Shown: positions 24,564 to 34,874 of the stretch, one piece after another | Layout: the number at the start of each line of letters is the position of its first letter | Position numbering within the stretch: the stretch's first letter is position 1 | Source of the DNA: Carettochelys insculpta | Taxonomy: Eukaryota > Chordata > Testudines > Carettochelyidae | NCBI RefSeq assembly: GCF_033958435.1 | Contig: NC_134137.1 | Location: 112,416,501-112,480,500 of the forward strand | DNA: 64,000 nt | Direction: 5' to 3' | The notes under the pieces: model-generated | Told to the model about the DNA's origin: nothing | Databases searched by the model: none | Seen by the model: only the letters and a program-made list of their open reading frames with translations | Program-made: the position numbers and the translations under genes

Positions 24564-25429
24564 GAAACATCCCTACTGCTGATAATCATACTTGACTGCA
24601 CTTAATAATGAAGGAAATGAGTACCTGCTTTCAGCTACTGTAGACTGGTTTACAGTTACTTAGAGCAGACAGAGGAAAATATTGGCATAAAAGATGAGCA
24701 TACCAGAATGTTATGCTGTGGGTCTTTTTAGAGCATTTGGCCAACATTTATGGCTAAGTCTATATCGAATATTACCCCAGTGTCTGCCAGAGAAACCGTT
24801 TAAGTTCTGTTGCAGATTTAAGCTCCAGTTCAGCAAAGTCCATGAGAAGGTGACTTATATTCTTCCTGAGAGGAGCTTTATTTTAAGTGATCAGTACATT
24901 GAGTTCAGTAGGACTCCTGGGTCTAGTAAAGCACTTGCTTAATATCCTTCTTAATAGCACACCTGATAAGTAACAAACTAGAATAACATTACAGTCTTCC
25001 TTCTAATTCTGTATTTTCTTTTTTGTCTATGACAATCATATCAGGCAATCATATCAGGGTACCTGTATGTTCACACAGGACCACAGTCTGGCAAATAGAC
25101 AAGATTAGTCAGCTGCCTGCTTGCAGGTGTTCTAGTGGAAGCTGTGAGTAGTAGCTCTTTTGACTTCGAGTCATGTGAAATCTGCTAGAAAATGTACCTG
25201 TTGGCTCGAAATTTCTCAATTTAAATGAATATGTCCTTTTCCTTTATTTCTAGTGTGAGCATTCTTAATTGAAAATATCAGCAATGAATCCTACAGACCA
25301 CACTGTACTAAAGACCTGATCCTCAACCAGTTTGGATGACATATGCTTGAGGCCTCAAGCTGTCAGTATTAGAACAGCATTACAGATTTAAAGTTTATAA
25401 AAATATATCTGATAATTTTCTAACACAGA
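24013..25429. other. No recognised genes; contains a (TTA)n microsatellite
   Basis: A (TTA/ATT)n tract at 24505-24563 follows a poly-T run at 24480-24491. The rest is anonymous. Confidence 0.6.
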
Positions 25430-25871
25430 CGCTATGTCTACACTAGCCCCAAACTTCGAAATGGCCATGTAAATGGCCATTTCGAAGTTTACTAATGAAG
25501 GGCTGAAATACATATTCAGCGCCTCACTTGCATGCGGGCGGCTGCGGCACTTCGAAATTGACGCAGCTCACTGCCGCGTGACTCGTCCCCACGGGGCTCC
25601 TTTTTGAAAGGACTCCAGCTACTTCAAAGTCCCCTTATTCCTGTGAGCAGATGGGAATAAGGGGACTTCGAAGTAGGCGGGGTCCTTATGAAAAGGAGAC
25701 CCGTCGGGATGAGCCGTGCAGTGGTGAGCCGCGTCAATTTTGAAGTGCCGTGGCCGCCTGCATGCTAATGAGGTGTTGAATATGTATTTCATCCCTTCAT
25801 TAGTAAACTTCGAAATGGCCATTTACATTTACATGGCTATTTCGAAGTTTGGGGCTAGTGTAGACATGTCC
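25430..25871. mobile_element. Fold-back MITE, family B
   Basis: The left end GCTATGTCTACACTAGCCCC is mirrored by GGGGCTAGTGTAGACATGTC. Inner arms (CAAACTTCGAAATGGCC, GCAGCTC/GAGC blocks, CTACTTCAAAGTCCCCTTAT) are also mirrored, so the element could form a hairpin over most of its ~440 bp. It is the same family as 41160-41589 and, shortened, 49689-49963. The target duplication is not clear in this copy. Confidence 0.8.
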
Positions 25872-26739
25872 AGAAGGTATTACAGCCATGATGACAGCTT
25901 TATTTTTGATCTTGTTATGATGGATAGAGAGAAATCAGTCACTGAACTGGATGATAATGATTTCACAGGGAATGATGATGTTGATGTAATTATATTAATA
26001 AAGACAAACAGAGGAAAATCCCAATCAGTAATATATTTATTTGAAGTTTCAGAATGATTAAATAATCAAAACTAAGTAAAATTATGTTAAAATTATTTGG
26101 GAAGAAAATTTAAATGGAAAAATGTGAATGAAAATTGTGCGTTCATTAAGAAGAGTTTTTTAGATGTCCAAAAGCCATGACTCTGCAATCAAGAGAAAAA
26201 TTTTGGCTAAAGGCTGATCTTTGTGCAGTAATGGACTGAAGGCAGCTGTTAGAATTTTTAAAAATAATACAGGATAAATAGAAACAGGGGGAATAGATAT
26301 TGATATAAATAAGAACTTATGAAGTGCAGAACATTGATAAGGGAAGCTAAAGTTGTCAAGGTAAAAACTATGACTGTCAAAGGTAAGCATAATAAGAAGT
26401 TTTTAAGTATATTGGGAACAAAAATCTAGCAATAGGCTTATTACTGGATGGTGATGGAAAAATTGTTAATGGTAGAGAAAAAATTAGAGGTGTCAAATAA
26501 ACATTTTTGTTGTGTATTTCAAAAGAAGCAATATGATATGATACTCTCAGTTACCTGTGGAGAGGTAGTGTCCAGACCTTTCATCATTGACAACATTTGC
26601 TAAAAATAAATAGCTTTAAATAATCAGGCCTAATAATCTACTCTGGTCACACTCTAACATTCAAGTCCTTCTTTGAAGTTGTAGTTTGTCGTGTTACATG
26701 TATAAGGTAAACCCTTTCAATTATTCTAGTAAGGTCTCA
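25872..26739. other. No recognised genes
   Basis: Anonymous A+T-rich DNA by inspection. Confidence 0.5.
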
Positions 26740-27610
26740 GAGTAAATGAGGGTTCCGTTCCACACACCCTTGTGTAAACCTGGATTTTGTCTAAGTGGGG
26801 ATCCGACTTTTTCTCTGGCAGAACACAGGTTCTGCAGCTGGGGAAGCAACAGAAAGGTAAGTCCTGGGCTGGGGGTGGCAGCTGGGGAGGGTTAAGTCTG
26901 GTGGTGGGCTGGAGCTGTGGAAGGCGCGCAGGGGGGGCTAAGCCTGGGGTGGCTTAGGGCTGTAGGGGGGTGAGGGGTGGAGCTGAGCTGGAGCTGTGCG
27001 CTGGTGGTGAGCTGGTCTGTGGGGGATGGGGGCATGGAGTTGAGCCAGAACCAGAGCCATGAATGGGTGCTGAGCTGGCAGGGAGCTTGCAGTGGAGCTG
27101 TGTGGGGTGGTGGGGTGGGCATCTTGTGAGCTGGGGGGTTGCACCAGAGCTGGGGGGGGAGGGAAGCAGGGGGCTTGTGAGCTGGTAGGGTGGTTGCACT
27201 GGCGCCTCATGGGGGGGCTTGTGAGCTGGCAGGGGTGTTGCACCAGGGCAGCGGGGATAGCGGCTTGAAGCAGAGCTGCTTGCGGACAGTTTAAACTGGG
27301 CTGGGGGGTGGGGAGTGAGCTGAGCCATGTGAGAGTGGTGGTAAGCCAGAGCCAGGGATGGGCATGTGGGGTGAGCTGGAGCTGTGTGCAGGTGGTGAGC
27401 AGAGCTGGAGGGGGATCTGCTTTGGGGCCATGTACAGTTGAGGGGGGTTGAGCCAGGGCACGGGGAGCGAGTTAAGCAGAAATGGAAATTGCAGTACAGG
27501 GCTTATAATAGGAATTGGGGTCAGATGCATAGGAGAGGGGTCGTGTACTCTGAGTTTGCATACTCTGATACCTTACTGTAATTGTTTACACCTGTGAGAG
27601 ATATAAGTTA
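26740..27610. repeat. Repeat with a G-rich minisatellite
   Basis: From about 26870 to 27500 the plus strand is an array of degenerate GAGCTGG / GGGGTGGTGAGCTG-type units of about 30-50 bp. The borders carry AGAGTAAATGAGGGTTCCG and GTGTACTCTGAGTTTGC, which resemble inverted ends. The minus-strand Pro-rich open frames here come from the array and are not genes. Confidence 0.65.
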
Positions 27611-27645
27611 AGACAACATATGCTGTGGTGTAGGTATAGCCTTAG

Positions 27646-28345
27646 AGCAAGGGTCACTAATGGCTGACGTGCCAAGAGTAGCACACGAGCTGATTTTCAT
27701 TAGCACCTGAATTAGGAGCTTGGCCCCACCTATCCTCTCCCATGCAGCTGGGAGCTTACTCAAACCTATGTCACATGTGGAATAACAAAAGACAAGCTTA
27801 TGCTACCAACCACCACCTAAATGGTAAAGCTCTGCATGTTAATTCTTTTATTAAGGAAGCTGTCATAAATAGGACTGTTAGGGTAGAGCTGCACTAACCC
27901 CTAGTGCTGGCAACCTGATGAAAATAAGCACTCTTGAAAATGCAAAATGGCAGCTCATTTGCATAATCGAGCAGCTCATTTACATATTCACAGCAGAAAA
28001 GAAGCAGTGAAGATGTGGTTCTGCGGGCAAAAAACCCCTCTGTTGACAGCCCCTTATACCAGAAAAAAACAGGGATAAAGGGATGCTGACACAGGGGGGT
28101 TTAGCCGGCAGACGACATCTTCACTGATTGTTTTCTGTTATGAATATGCAAATAACTGTTTAGATATGCAAATGAGCGACCATTTTGCATTTTTGAGACT
28201 GCTTTTTGCATCAGGCTGCCAGACATGGAGGTGAGTGTAGCACTAGCCTTAGCTACTTTAAAAAGTTATCACCAGCATGCATACTGCACAAAGTGGTCCA
28301 AAGATCAAATTTCAGCACTCTCACTTTGAAAGGTTGCAGACCCCA
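27646..28345. mobile_element. Old hAT-like element interrupted by a MITE
   Basis: Sequence before 27880 (GTGCCAAGAGTAGCACACG, CTGATTTTCATTAGCACC) and after 28251 (CACTTTGAAAGGTTGCAGACC) looks like the two halves of a single decayed hAT-type repeat. They are separated by a clean MITE with its own target duplication. The terminal match is weak, so the superfamily is tentative. Confidence 0.4.
27881..28248. mobile_element. MITE, 3-bp TSD TTA
   Basis: The ends GGGTAGAGCTGCACTAACCCC and (complement) GGCTAGTGCTACACTCACC are flanked by TTA at 27878-27880 and 28249-28251. Internal CAGCTCATTTGCATA-type blocks are mirrored. Non-coding, 368 bp. Confidence 0.78.
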
Positions 28346-30649
28346 GACTTAGAGGGATACTGATAGGAGGAAGTACATTCAGTGGTTTTTCACCTGTGCA
28401 ATCCTTATCCCATATTTGCCAATTTTTGTTAGCATGGAAAAAGTTCATCAATGCATATTGAACTGAATTGATTTGAATATCCTTCCATTTGGGGTGAAAC
28501 AGTTGTCTGTGCCGTGATGCAATGTGTCGAGTATGGGATGTTGTCACAATTTAAAATTACCTTTAACACTAGAGAGTAGTTGGAGATTTTGGAAGCCTCC
28601 TACTTCTCACATCAGAATATTCTACACTGCAAAGAGGTATCCCTCTACTCTAGGTTGGCTATAACCATTCAGCCAGTTCCTATTTTTCTATGTGTCACTA
28701 TTTCCATGCTCTGCACTGAAAATAATAATACAAATATCTACTTGTTTAATCCCTCTTGCTGCCTAGCCTGGTATTTATACCACTCCAGTTGCGGCAGTGA
28801 CGACTACTTCTTAGGGTCATCACAAGGCATGGAATCTGTATGTATTGAAGTACAAGACATCATGTTCCTCCTAAAGCCAGGAAGTCATTTTAGTTCTCTC
28901 CTTCAAAGAATTACAATGGTTGCTGGAACAGCCAGAGTTAGTGATGGCAAAGGGCTCTGCAGACCTTAAACAGGAAAGGTGAAAAAATAATTTGTAAAAT
29001 GCACTGACTGTGGGATTTTATAGCTGTACAATACCTGGAGTAATATAGAACAAATACATAGTAATTACACTGTAATTTTGTTGTCATGTTCTGTGGCTTC
29101 CCCATGGTGGGTGTGGTGGCTATGTCTGTTCATATATGAAATACTGTTGTTTTAATTTAGCTAGCTTTGAATACTCCTGTGCTGAATTAGTCTACATTCT
29201 GGAGTTTTTTGTTTTTTTTTACTTTGCATTTGAATTGGCTTAACAGTTCCACGTAAAACTTAATTGATATTGCTGTGTTTCACCAAATCTCATGTAACTG
29301 TTTCATATGGGTTGATTGCAATATGACAAACCAACTCAGGTTCACTTCATTCCAGGCTCAAGTAAATTCTAGTTTGTAACTGTTGCCAACCTGCATTGAA
29401 TTTTGCATTTTTTCTTAAACAAATCCCAAGGAAAAGGAGTTCTGTGTCTGTTAGGATATTGTTATGGAATCCTCTCTAGTTATCACCTGTCAGAGTTTGC
29501 TGTGGAGAACTGCAGGCACAAAAGTCCTTGTCAACCAATCATAGTATGATTTTATGTTGGTCTAAGGCTGATTGCCCTCTGGGTCTTAAAGAGCATCAAT
29601 ATTGATCAGCAGTAGATAGACAACGTACCACCACTTTCATAATGATTGGAAGCCCCCTGCCCCCAGCATTTCTCTCTGTCTCTCTCCTCTCTGTAGATTG
29701 CCCATCCAGCCTAGTGCTGTCCCAGGGGAATCACATTTTACCTCTGTTTTTGTAAATTACTCAAGTGTTCTGTTAAATATTCCATTTGTTACATTTAATT
29801 TCCCGCCCTCTCATTCTTGTGTATCAGGAAAGTGATATTGCACTTGATCATATGGATGTTATTCTTGTCATGTATTGAAGTTCACAAGCTTTGGTTGGAA
29901 GGGTAGTTCTGGCAAGAGAAATCTGACAATTAAATTGGTAAAAGGAGGATTCCAGTGCTATGCAACTGCTGTAATTTTCTCTGCAGCCACATTAGATTCA
30001 TACAGCGTGATGTTAGCAGCTTATGCCTAATTCAGTGGGCTGGGCCTTAATAGGATTAATGGTACATGGACCCAATAGACTAAAGTTGTTGGGGTTCCCC
30101 ATATAAGTAAGTAAGTAAATCAGTTTATACATATTTGAATATGAGTAACATCATGCTAGAATTATTTGGTTACTTCTCGATACTTCATTGACTTTGAGCA
30201 CATAGCAGCAGACCTCCCAGTGTTCTGCCACACACCATCCACCTGTCTCCTGGCTGATTGTCCCCTGAAATGGTCACCCACCACCATTCCTTCTGTGATA
30301 ACTTTCTCAAGATTATTTCAATCTTGATTCCTTACATGATCAAAGTTCATAAATTTGCTTCAATTGATTTCTGATGTTGGGAATCTACTTCTCTCTAATA
30401 ATATTTCTAATATAGGCTTATGTAATTTCTCCAGTCCAGGAGAAACACAAGTGTCTTTGCTAGAATCACATTTGCTGTTTGGGCCATTTTGCTTGGTTGG
30501 ATATTTATGATCTCACATAAATAAGTTCTTCTGAGATTGCATCTAGTGGATGAGCGAGATTCATGAAAGATAGAAGTACCATACGGCAGATATTGGCACT
30601 AAGATTGATAGTGGAGAAAGCTCGATGAAAGGACAAGAACATCTAGACT
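28346..30649. other. A+T-rich DNA without recognisable genes
   Basis: The plus-strand frame at 28580-28969 (129 codons) has no domain and no coding look. I found no other support for genes or repeats. Confidence 0.5.
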
Positions 30650-31180
30650 TGCTTAATCGATTTTCAGAAGGCATTTGACAGTATAGATCACAAAGTGACC
30701 TAGGTGGTGTTGGAGTTGTATGGAGTGGATAGCAGACGGATACGGTTTTTGAAGGATATCAACAACAATGAGAAGGCTGTGGTGAGAACATGTGGGGGAG
30801 TTGGGAAGCTGGTTTAGAACAAGTAGAGATATAAGACAAAAAGATCCGATATCGCTGAGTATCTTCATCACACACCTAAAGAAAGCGATAGAAAAGATTA
30901 AGGAAGACGTGGAAGGGATATCGGTGAATGGGATGAGAATTAACAACTTGAGGTTCCTATGGATTATACGGTTATCATTGAAGAAGATGAAGAGAAGCTA
31001 GCAAGAATCATGCAGGTGCTAAATGAGGAACAAAAGCCATATGGATTGATTATGAAGATCAATGAAATGAAAACAATGGTATTTGGAGATAAGGAAATGG
31101 GAACTAAGGTATGTGTAAATAGTATTGAACTAGACAACATAGAGAAGTTCATGCGTCTAGGATATCTGGTCACACCTTCC
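30650..31180 (+). pseudogene. Non-LTR retrotransposon reverse transcriptase fragment
   Basis: Broken pieces in more than one frame read like the palm of a LINE reverse transcriptase: DFQKAFDSIDH at about 30660, RRIRFLKDI, DIRQKDPISLSIFITHLKKA, then GISVNGMRINNLRF at about 30917, where the catalytic FADD is expected but has become FLWII. After it come EEDEEKLARIMQVLNEEQK and EKFMRLGYLVT. Stops at about 30700 and 30815 and the lost Asp pair make it dead. The family cannot be fixed by eye: RTE, Tx1 and other LINE clades share this layout. Confidence 0.7.
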
Positions 31181-31567
31181 TTGGCCTCTGAAAATAATTT
31201 ATTTTGGTAGTAGTTTTGCTTCTATCCTTCGTTTTATGATATCTTACATTATGTGGACCAGGCCTTTTCTTGTGCAACATATATCAAATCTCCTTCTTTC
31301 AGTAAGGGCAGAAAAATTGCCTTCATCTAATCTTCTGGACAATTTCAATATTCAACATAAAAGCAGTACCCCTTTCATCAGTCAGTTTAAAGCATGTTAT
31401 TTACCCCTTGCATTATCCCAGATTTTATGTTCATAATAGCGTGCACCACTTCTTCTTGACCAGTAGATGACTACAATTCTGCACCCTCATTAATGTCATT
31501 CTGTATTCTGAATGCTTCTGGTCAGACTCAGAAATATGTCTATCTACCTTTAATACTATCACCCTTA
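31181..31567. other. No recognised content
   Basis: Short anonymous stretch between the LINE fragment and the nested Harbinger element. TTA at 31565-31567 is the left copy of that element's target duplication. Confidence 0.5.
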
Positions 31568-32074
31568 GGCTATGTCTGCACTAGCACACTACGTCGAAGT
31601 AGCCTATTTCGAAGTAAGAACATCGAAATAGGCTATTTTGACATGTATCGTCTACATGTCCTCCACGGCTGGTACCGTCGGTGTTCAAAGTTGAAGTAGC
31701 GATGGGGAACATCGAAAGGAGCCACCCCAGAAGGAAATGAGGAGCGTCCACACACATAAGCACTCTCCATCGAAAGAAGGGGCCAGCAAAGACTGCGGAC
31801 AGGGTCACAGGCTGGACTAGCCCTTCTGGGGCAACAGCAAGATGCTCCCTAAGATGGCTCCTCCCAGACACACTTGGCCTGCACAGCACGAGGTCCACAG
31901 AGCCGACAACCAGTTGCAGACCCCGTGCACAAAGCATGGACCCCCAGCTGCAACAGCAGCAGCAGCCAGAAGCCCTGTGCTAAGGTCTGCTGCATGCAGC
32001 GATCATAGAGCCCTGCAGGGGCTGGACAGAGCACCTCTCAACCCCTCAGCTGTTGGCCGCCATGGGGGACCCTG
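31568..32074 (-). mobile_element. Family-A Harbinger MITE, left part (host of the provirus)
   Basis: It starts GGCTATGTCTGCACTAGC after the TTA duplication and runs collinear, in reverse orientation, with 50157-50838. It keeps ATG plus the first transposase codons (MDPQLQQQQQPEAL) at about 31937-31980, and stops at the provirus at 32074. The remainder resumes at 41033. It is clearly more diverged than the 1, 50157 and 61230 copies, so it was old before the provirus arrived. Confidence 0.82.
32070..32074. repeat. Provirus target-site duplication, left copy (CCCTG)
   Basis: CCCTG immediately before the 5' LTR is repeated immediately after the 3' LTR at 41033-41037. Confidence 0.92.
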
Positions 32075-32519
32075 TGTAGCCAGACAGAGTCTCCCCCTTA
32101 CAAGCCAGCTTGCTCGTTGCCCCCCCCACTGAGGAGCACACAGGGCACGGAAATGGCTGCTGACAGCACAGTCTTTGATGCCCTCATTGAGGCCCAGATA
32201 TGCTGGCTTATCGTGACCCTGAGAAGCACAAAGTACAGCTAGAAGGCTAACAGGCCAGACTGTCAACATGAGAGAGGGGGGTGAACCCTCAAGAAATCAC
32301 CCCAGCTGGCATTGATCAATATGATGCACACACACAATCACTCAGAAGGGGACGTGCCCCGCCCGCACAAAAGAATGTCCTGTACTCCTAAATTGTTTAT
32401 CTCTTGTCTTACAAGTGCAAACTAAGTAGAAATGCCCTTGTAACAAACTGGAGTCACAAAGACAAACCAGTATGATCTGGCACCATAGATAAGAAAGAGA
32501 ATACATAACCCAAAAGGGG

Positions 32520-32526
32520 TATAAAA
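32520..32526 (+). promoter_or_regulatory. LTR TATA box
   Basis: TATAAAA in the context GGGGTATAAAAGATGGG. It predicts a transcription start about 25-30 bp downstream, near 32550. The same site is at 40338-40344 in the 3' LTR. Confidence 0.8.
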
Positions 32527-32700
32527 GATGGGTCCAGCAGAACTCTAACTTTGAGTGCATTCGACCAACTTCCTGCTGGTCGGGTCAGGTGATTGCCTCC
32601 CGAGGTCCACAGCTGGGGACGCCCAACCTCGTATTCGTCTTTCCGTCGGAATTGAGTGACCGATCCGGCTTGGCTACGCTGGTATCGAGGAGACGCAGAG

Positions 32701-32709
32701 AGGGTAAGA
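32701..32709 (+). promoter_or_regulatory. Candidate splice donor in R
   Basis: AGG|GTAAGA matches the vertebrate donor consensus well. If used it would remove the rest of the leader. A second candidate lies in U5. Confidence 0.5.
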
Positions 32710-32911
32710 TACACCCATGCTAGGTCTCTGACTTTTTTTGTGCACAGCTAAAGAATTAGAGCTCTGTAACTAGTATCAAGATATCATTGTGTTAGATGGT
32801 AACAGATATCTTTGTATTGGATTGTAATGTAACTTGTTAACACCTGTACTTTGCTAGCATATAAGAAGTAAACAATAACCTTTTGTAACCACACGCTTAT
32901 AACTGTAGCTT

Positions 32912-32917
32912 AATAAA
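32912..32917 (+). terminator. LTR polyadenylation signal
   Basis: AATAAA in CTTAATAAACTTG. The copy used for the viral RNA is 40730-40735 in the 3' LTR, followed by T/G-rich sequence within about 40 bp. Confidence 0.75.
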
Positions 32918-33027
32918 CTTGTAACTAGTTAAGATCCAAGCCTAACTATTTTGTTAACCCTTTTGTCACTGCAACACAGCCGGCACAACAAAAGAACTTT
33001 AACCATTTGGTTACAACAGCCTGGCCA

Positions 33028-33036
33028 TAGGTAAGA
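33028..33036 (+). promoter_or_regulatory. Candidate major splice donor in U5
   Basis: CATAG|GTAAGAG is a strong donor match. Because only 52 nt separate the LTR from gag, the donor for env mRNA probably lies inside the LTR. This is the better placed of the two candidates. Confidence 0.55.
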
Positions 33037-33218
33037 GTGCTAGGAGCTGCCTGCTCTAACAGTAAAAAACTGGGTTGCTTAGGACCCAGGGGAGTCCATC
33101 AGCCTGTCTTGGCTGCTTGCAGCGACGAGCTCTCTGCTCTTGTAGTTTTAAACTTGGATGATAACAAGGGCATAGTTGGTACCTCACCGCACATTACCTG
33201 GCCACCGGCTAACAGAAT

Positions 33219-33236
33219 TGGCGTAGTCGAGCAGGG
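33219..33236 (+). promoter_or_regulatory. Primer-binding site, tRNA-Ser-like
   Basis: TGGCGTAGTCG begins 4 nt after the LTR and is complementary to the CCA end of the tRNA-Ser(NGA) group as I know it. The next bases read AGCAGGG rather than GCAGGAT, so there is one extra A and the tail of the pairing is imperfect. tRNA-Ser priming is unusual and is associated with the ERV-S group of class III. Confidence 0.65.
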
Positions 33237-33266
33237 TTGTGACATAGGCTGTACCACAGTGACAAA

Positions 33267-34874
33267 ATGAAACCAGTCATGATAAACAACTCAGATTTCC
33301 TTGACATAGAAAAGAATCTAGCTCAGGAAGGATGGGGTAACCCACAGTGGAGTAAAGATGTGATAGAAAAGGATTGGGGAAACCCGAAGGACATTTGGCA
33401 ACACTATTGTAACTGGAGAACTGCCTGTAAAATGAAAAGAGGGAAAGGCAAAGGTGCTTACATCTGGCTTTTAACTAACATATGGCAGGCAGCCAGTAAG
33501 AGCTACCAGAACTTAGAAGCTGAGCTCCTTAAAGTACAAGCAGAAAGGGACACGTTGCACAAAGAATGCCAGAATTTAGACACTCGAGTGCGTACACTAA
33601 ATACAGATATAGAGCACCTTCAACGAAGGCTGCTGCCCCTGATTGAAAAGGAAGGTGTGGAGCGAAGGAAGAAGCTAGAAGCCAAGCCACGCAGCATTAA
33701 TCAAGCTAAGGTAGAGACCGCTCTGTGGTTAGACCCTGAGGAATGGGACGGGGATATTTGGGACTCCTCTCCTGATGAGTCCTCCCTCTCCTCCGACGAG
33801 GAGGTACCCCCAGTCCGGATGCGGCCACTTATCACCTACCAAAAGTCAGAAGAGGAGGAGGAAGAAGAATCTAGTGATGCAGGTGATGTAAATGGTAGGT
33901 CCTCGGGCAAGAAAAGGGACAAGAAATCAGGGAAAGGTAGAAAGAAAACCCCAGTGTCACGAAAAATCACCTCCCGAATGTACAAGCCCTCTGAATTAAA
34001 AGAAATCCAGCAAGATTTTTCTAAAAAGCCAGGAGAGGGGATAATAGAATGGCTAGTACGCCTATGGAATTCCGGAGCGGGGCATATACGCCTTGTCGCC
34101 CGTGAATGTGACCAGCTTAATTTGGGGGCAGAAATATCCCTCAGCTGCCCTGAACAGGAAAGCCCCAGAACACTATGGACCCTAGTCACTAGGTGGGCTG
34201 CAGAAATACATCCAGCAGACCGAGATGAACCCACAGTTATACCATGGGCTAATGCAGAGGAAGCTAAGGAAGCCCTGCAAACTATAGCCACCATTAGTTT
34301 GCTCAGCCACTTGCACCAGAGTGAAAATAGGGACGAAAGAAGCCCATGGGAACAGTTGGCCCGAGTAAATGATCTGAGACCTTTGTTAAAGGGAGCTGCC
34401 AGTGCCCATAAGGCAATGGCATTGTCCCTCCGAATGGAGGTACAAAGTAATACTGACCTCACCTTTCAAGATTTGCTTCGTCGCCTAATACAATATTTCA
34501 GAGAGTTTGGGGAAAGTAAAACCCCACTAAACAAAGCTAAAGTGCGACAGTTAAAAGAGGAGCAAAAGGGTAGACAAGAAAGCTCCCAATCCAAGAAACG
34601 GGGGGGCTTCAAGCCCAAACGTGAAACAACTCCAGAGGAGAAAGAGCTCCGAGCAAAGCTATGGAAACAGTGCCTGGCCTTAGGCTATCCCAAAGATGTA
34701 ATTCATGGGCTGCCGACTGAAAAGCTAAAACTCCTAGCTGCCTTTGGAAAGGCCAGAGAGGAGGAAACAGCAGTAACTCCTGATGCTCCTCCTCTCCCAG
34801 ACACCCTTTACACACCACTACGGCAGCAACTACGCGAGCTGCCGTCCCCAGTCGATCTCGATCAGGGAAACTAG
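33267..34874 (+). CDS. gag: Endogenous retrovirus Gag polyprotein
   Basis: Structural polyprotein that builds the virus core; 535 residues, uninterrupted. ATG 33267 is chosen because the frame's acidic and basic modules all follow it, with A at -3. Residues 80-128 form a coiled coil (leucine/valine heptads), 155-205 are acidic, 212-236 basic, and 240-430 are capsid-like (KKPGEGIIEWLVRLWNSGA opens it). The C terminus has a basic patch (SKKRGGFKPKR) where other retroviruses have zinc knuckles; no CCHC box is present. Residue 2 is Lys, so there is no N-myristoylation glycine. I see no PPxY or PTAP late motif. The zinc-free, coiled-coil-bearing plan suggests an ERV-L or spuma-like lineage. Confidence 0.9.
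   Translation: MKPVMINNSDFLDIEKNLAQEGWGNPQWSKDVIEKDWGNPKDIWQHYCNWRTACKMKRGKGKGAYIWLLTNIWQAASKSYQNLEAELLKVQAERDTLHKECQNLDTRVRTLNTDIEHLQRRLLPLIEKEGVERRKKLEAKPRSINQAKVETALWLDPEEWDGDIWDSSPDESSLSSDEEVPPVRMRPLITYQKSEEEEEEESSDAGDVNGRSSGKKRDKKSGKGRKKTPVSRKITSRMYKPSELKEIQQDFSKKPGEGIIEWLVRLWNSGAGHIRLVARECDQLNLGAEISLSCPEQESPRTLWTLVTRWAAEIHPADRDEPTVIPWANAEEAKEALQTIATISLLSHLHQSENRDERSPWEQLARVNDLRPLLKGAASAHKAMALSLRMEVQSNTDLTFQDLLRRLIQYFREFGESKTPLNKAKVRQLKEEQKGRQESSQSKKRGGFKPKRETTPEEKELRAKLWKQCLALGYPKDVIHGLPTEKLKLLAAFGKAREEETAVTPDAPPLPDTLYTPLRQQLRELPSPVDLDQGN
34865..34871 (+). promoter_or_regulatory. -1 ribosomal frameshift site GGGAAAC
   Basis: The heptamer G GGA AAC is in the correct phase with gag and abuts the gag stop TAG (34872-34874). 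The pro-pol frame is the -1 frame and is open from before this point. The same heptamer is used at gag-pro junctions of some betaretroviruses. Downstream, GGGG (34881-34884) can pair with CCCC (34892-34895), and TCTCCCCT (34889-34896) with AGGGGAGA (34915-34922). These two pairings exclude each other and could form the stimulating structure. Confidence 0.85.

Larger units (their letters stand above)
32075..33214 (+). repeat. 5' LTR (1140 bp)
   Basis: It begins TGTAGCCAGACAG and ends CCGGCTAACA, and equals 39893-41032 at a constant offset of 7818. The promoter TATAAAA lies at 32520, so U3 is about 470 bp and R starts near 32550. AATAAA at 32912-32917 places the end of R near 32935. The R-U5 part is unusually long (about 665 bp) and contains two splice-donor-like sites. 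It has no open frame of note. Confidence 0.95.

Noticed and set aside
26892..27530. Pro-rich minus-strand frames
   Set aside because: Complement of the G-rich minisatellite; not coding.
28580..28969. 129-codon plus-strand frame
   Set aside because: No recognisable domain, no supporting context, and ordinary composition for anonymous DNA.
32342..32714. Minus-strand frames duplicated at 40160-40532
   Set aside because: These are the two LTR copies read backwards. Useful only as evidence of LTR identity.
33836..34462. 208-codon minus-strand frame
   Set aside because: Shadow of gag on the opposite strand; no family resemblance.
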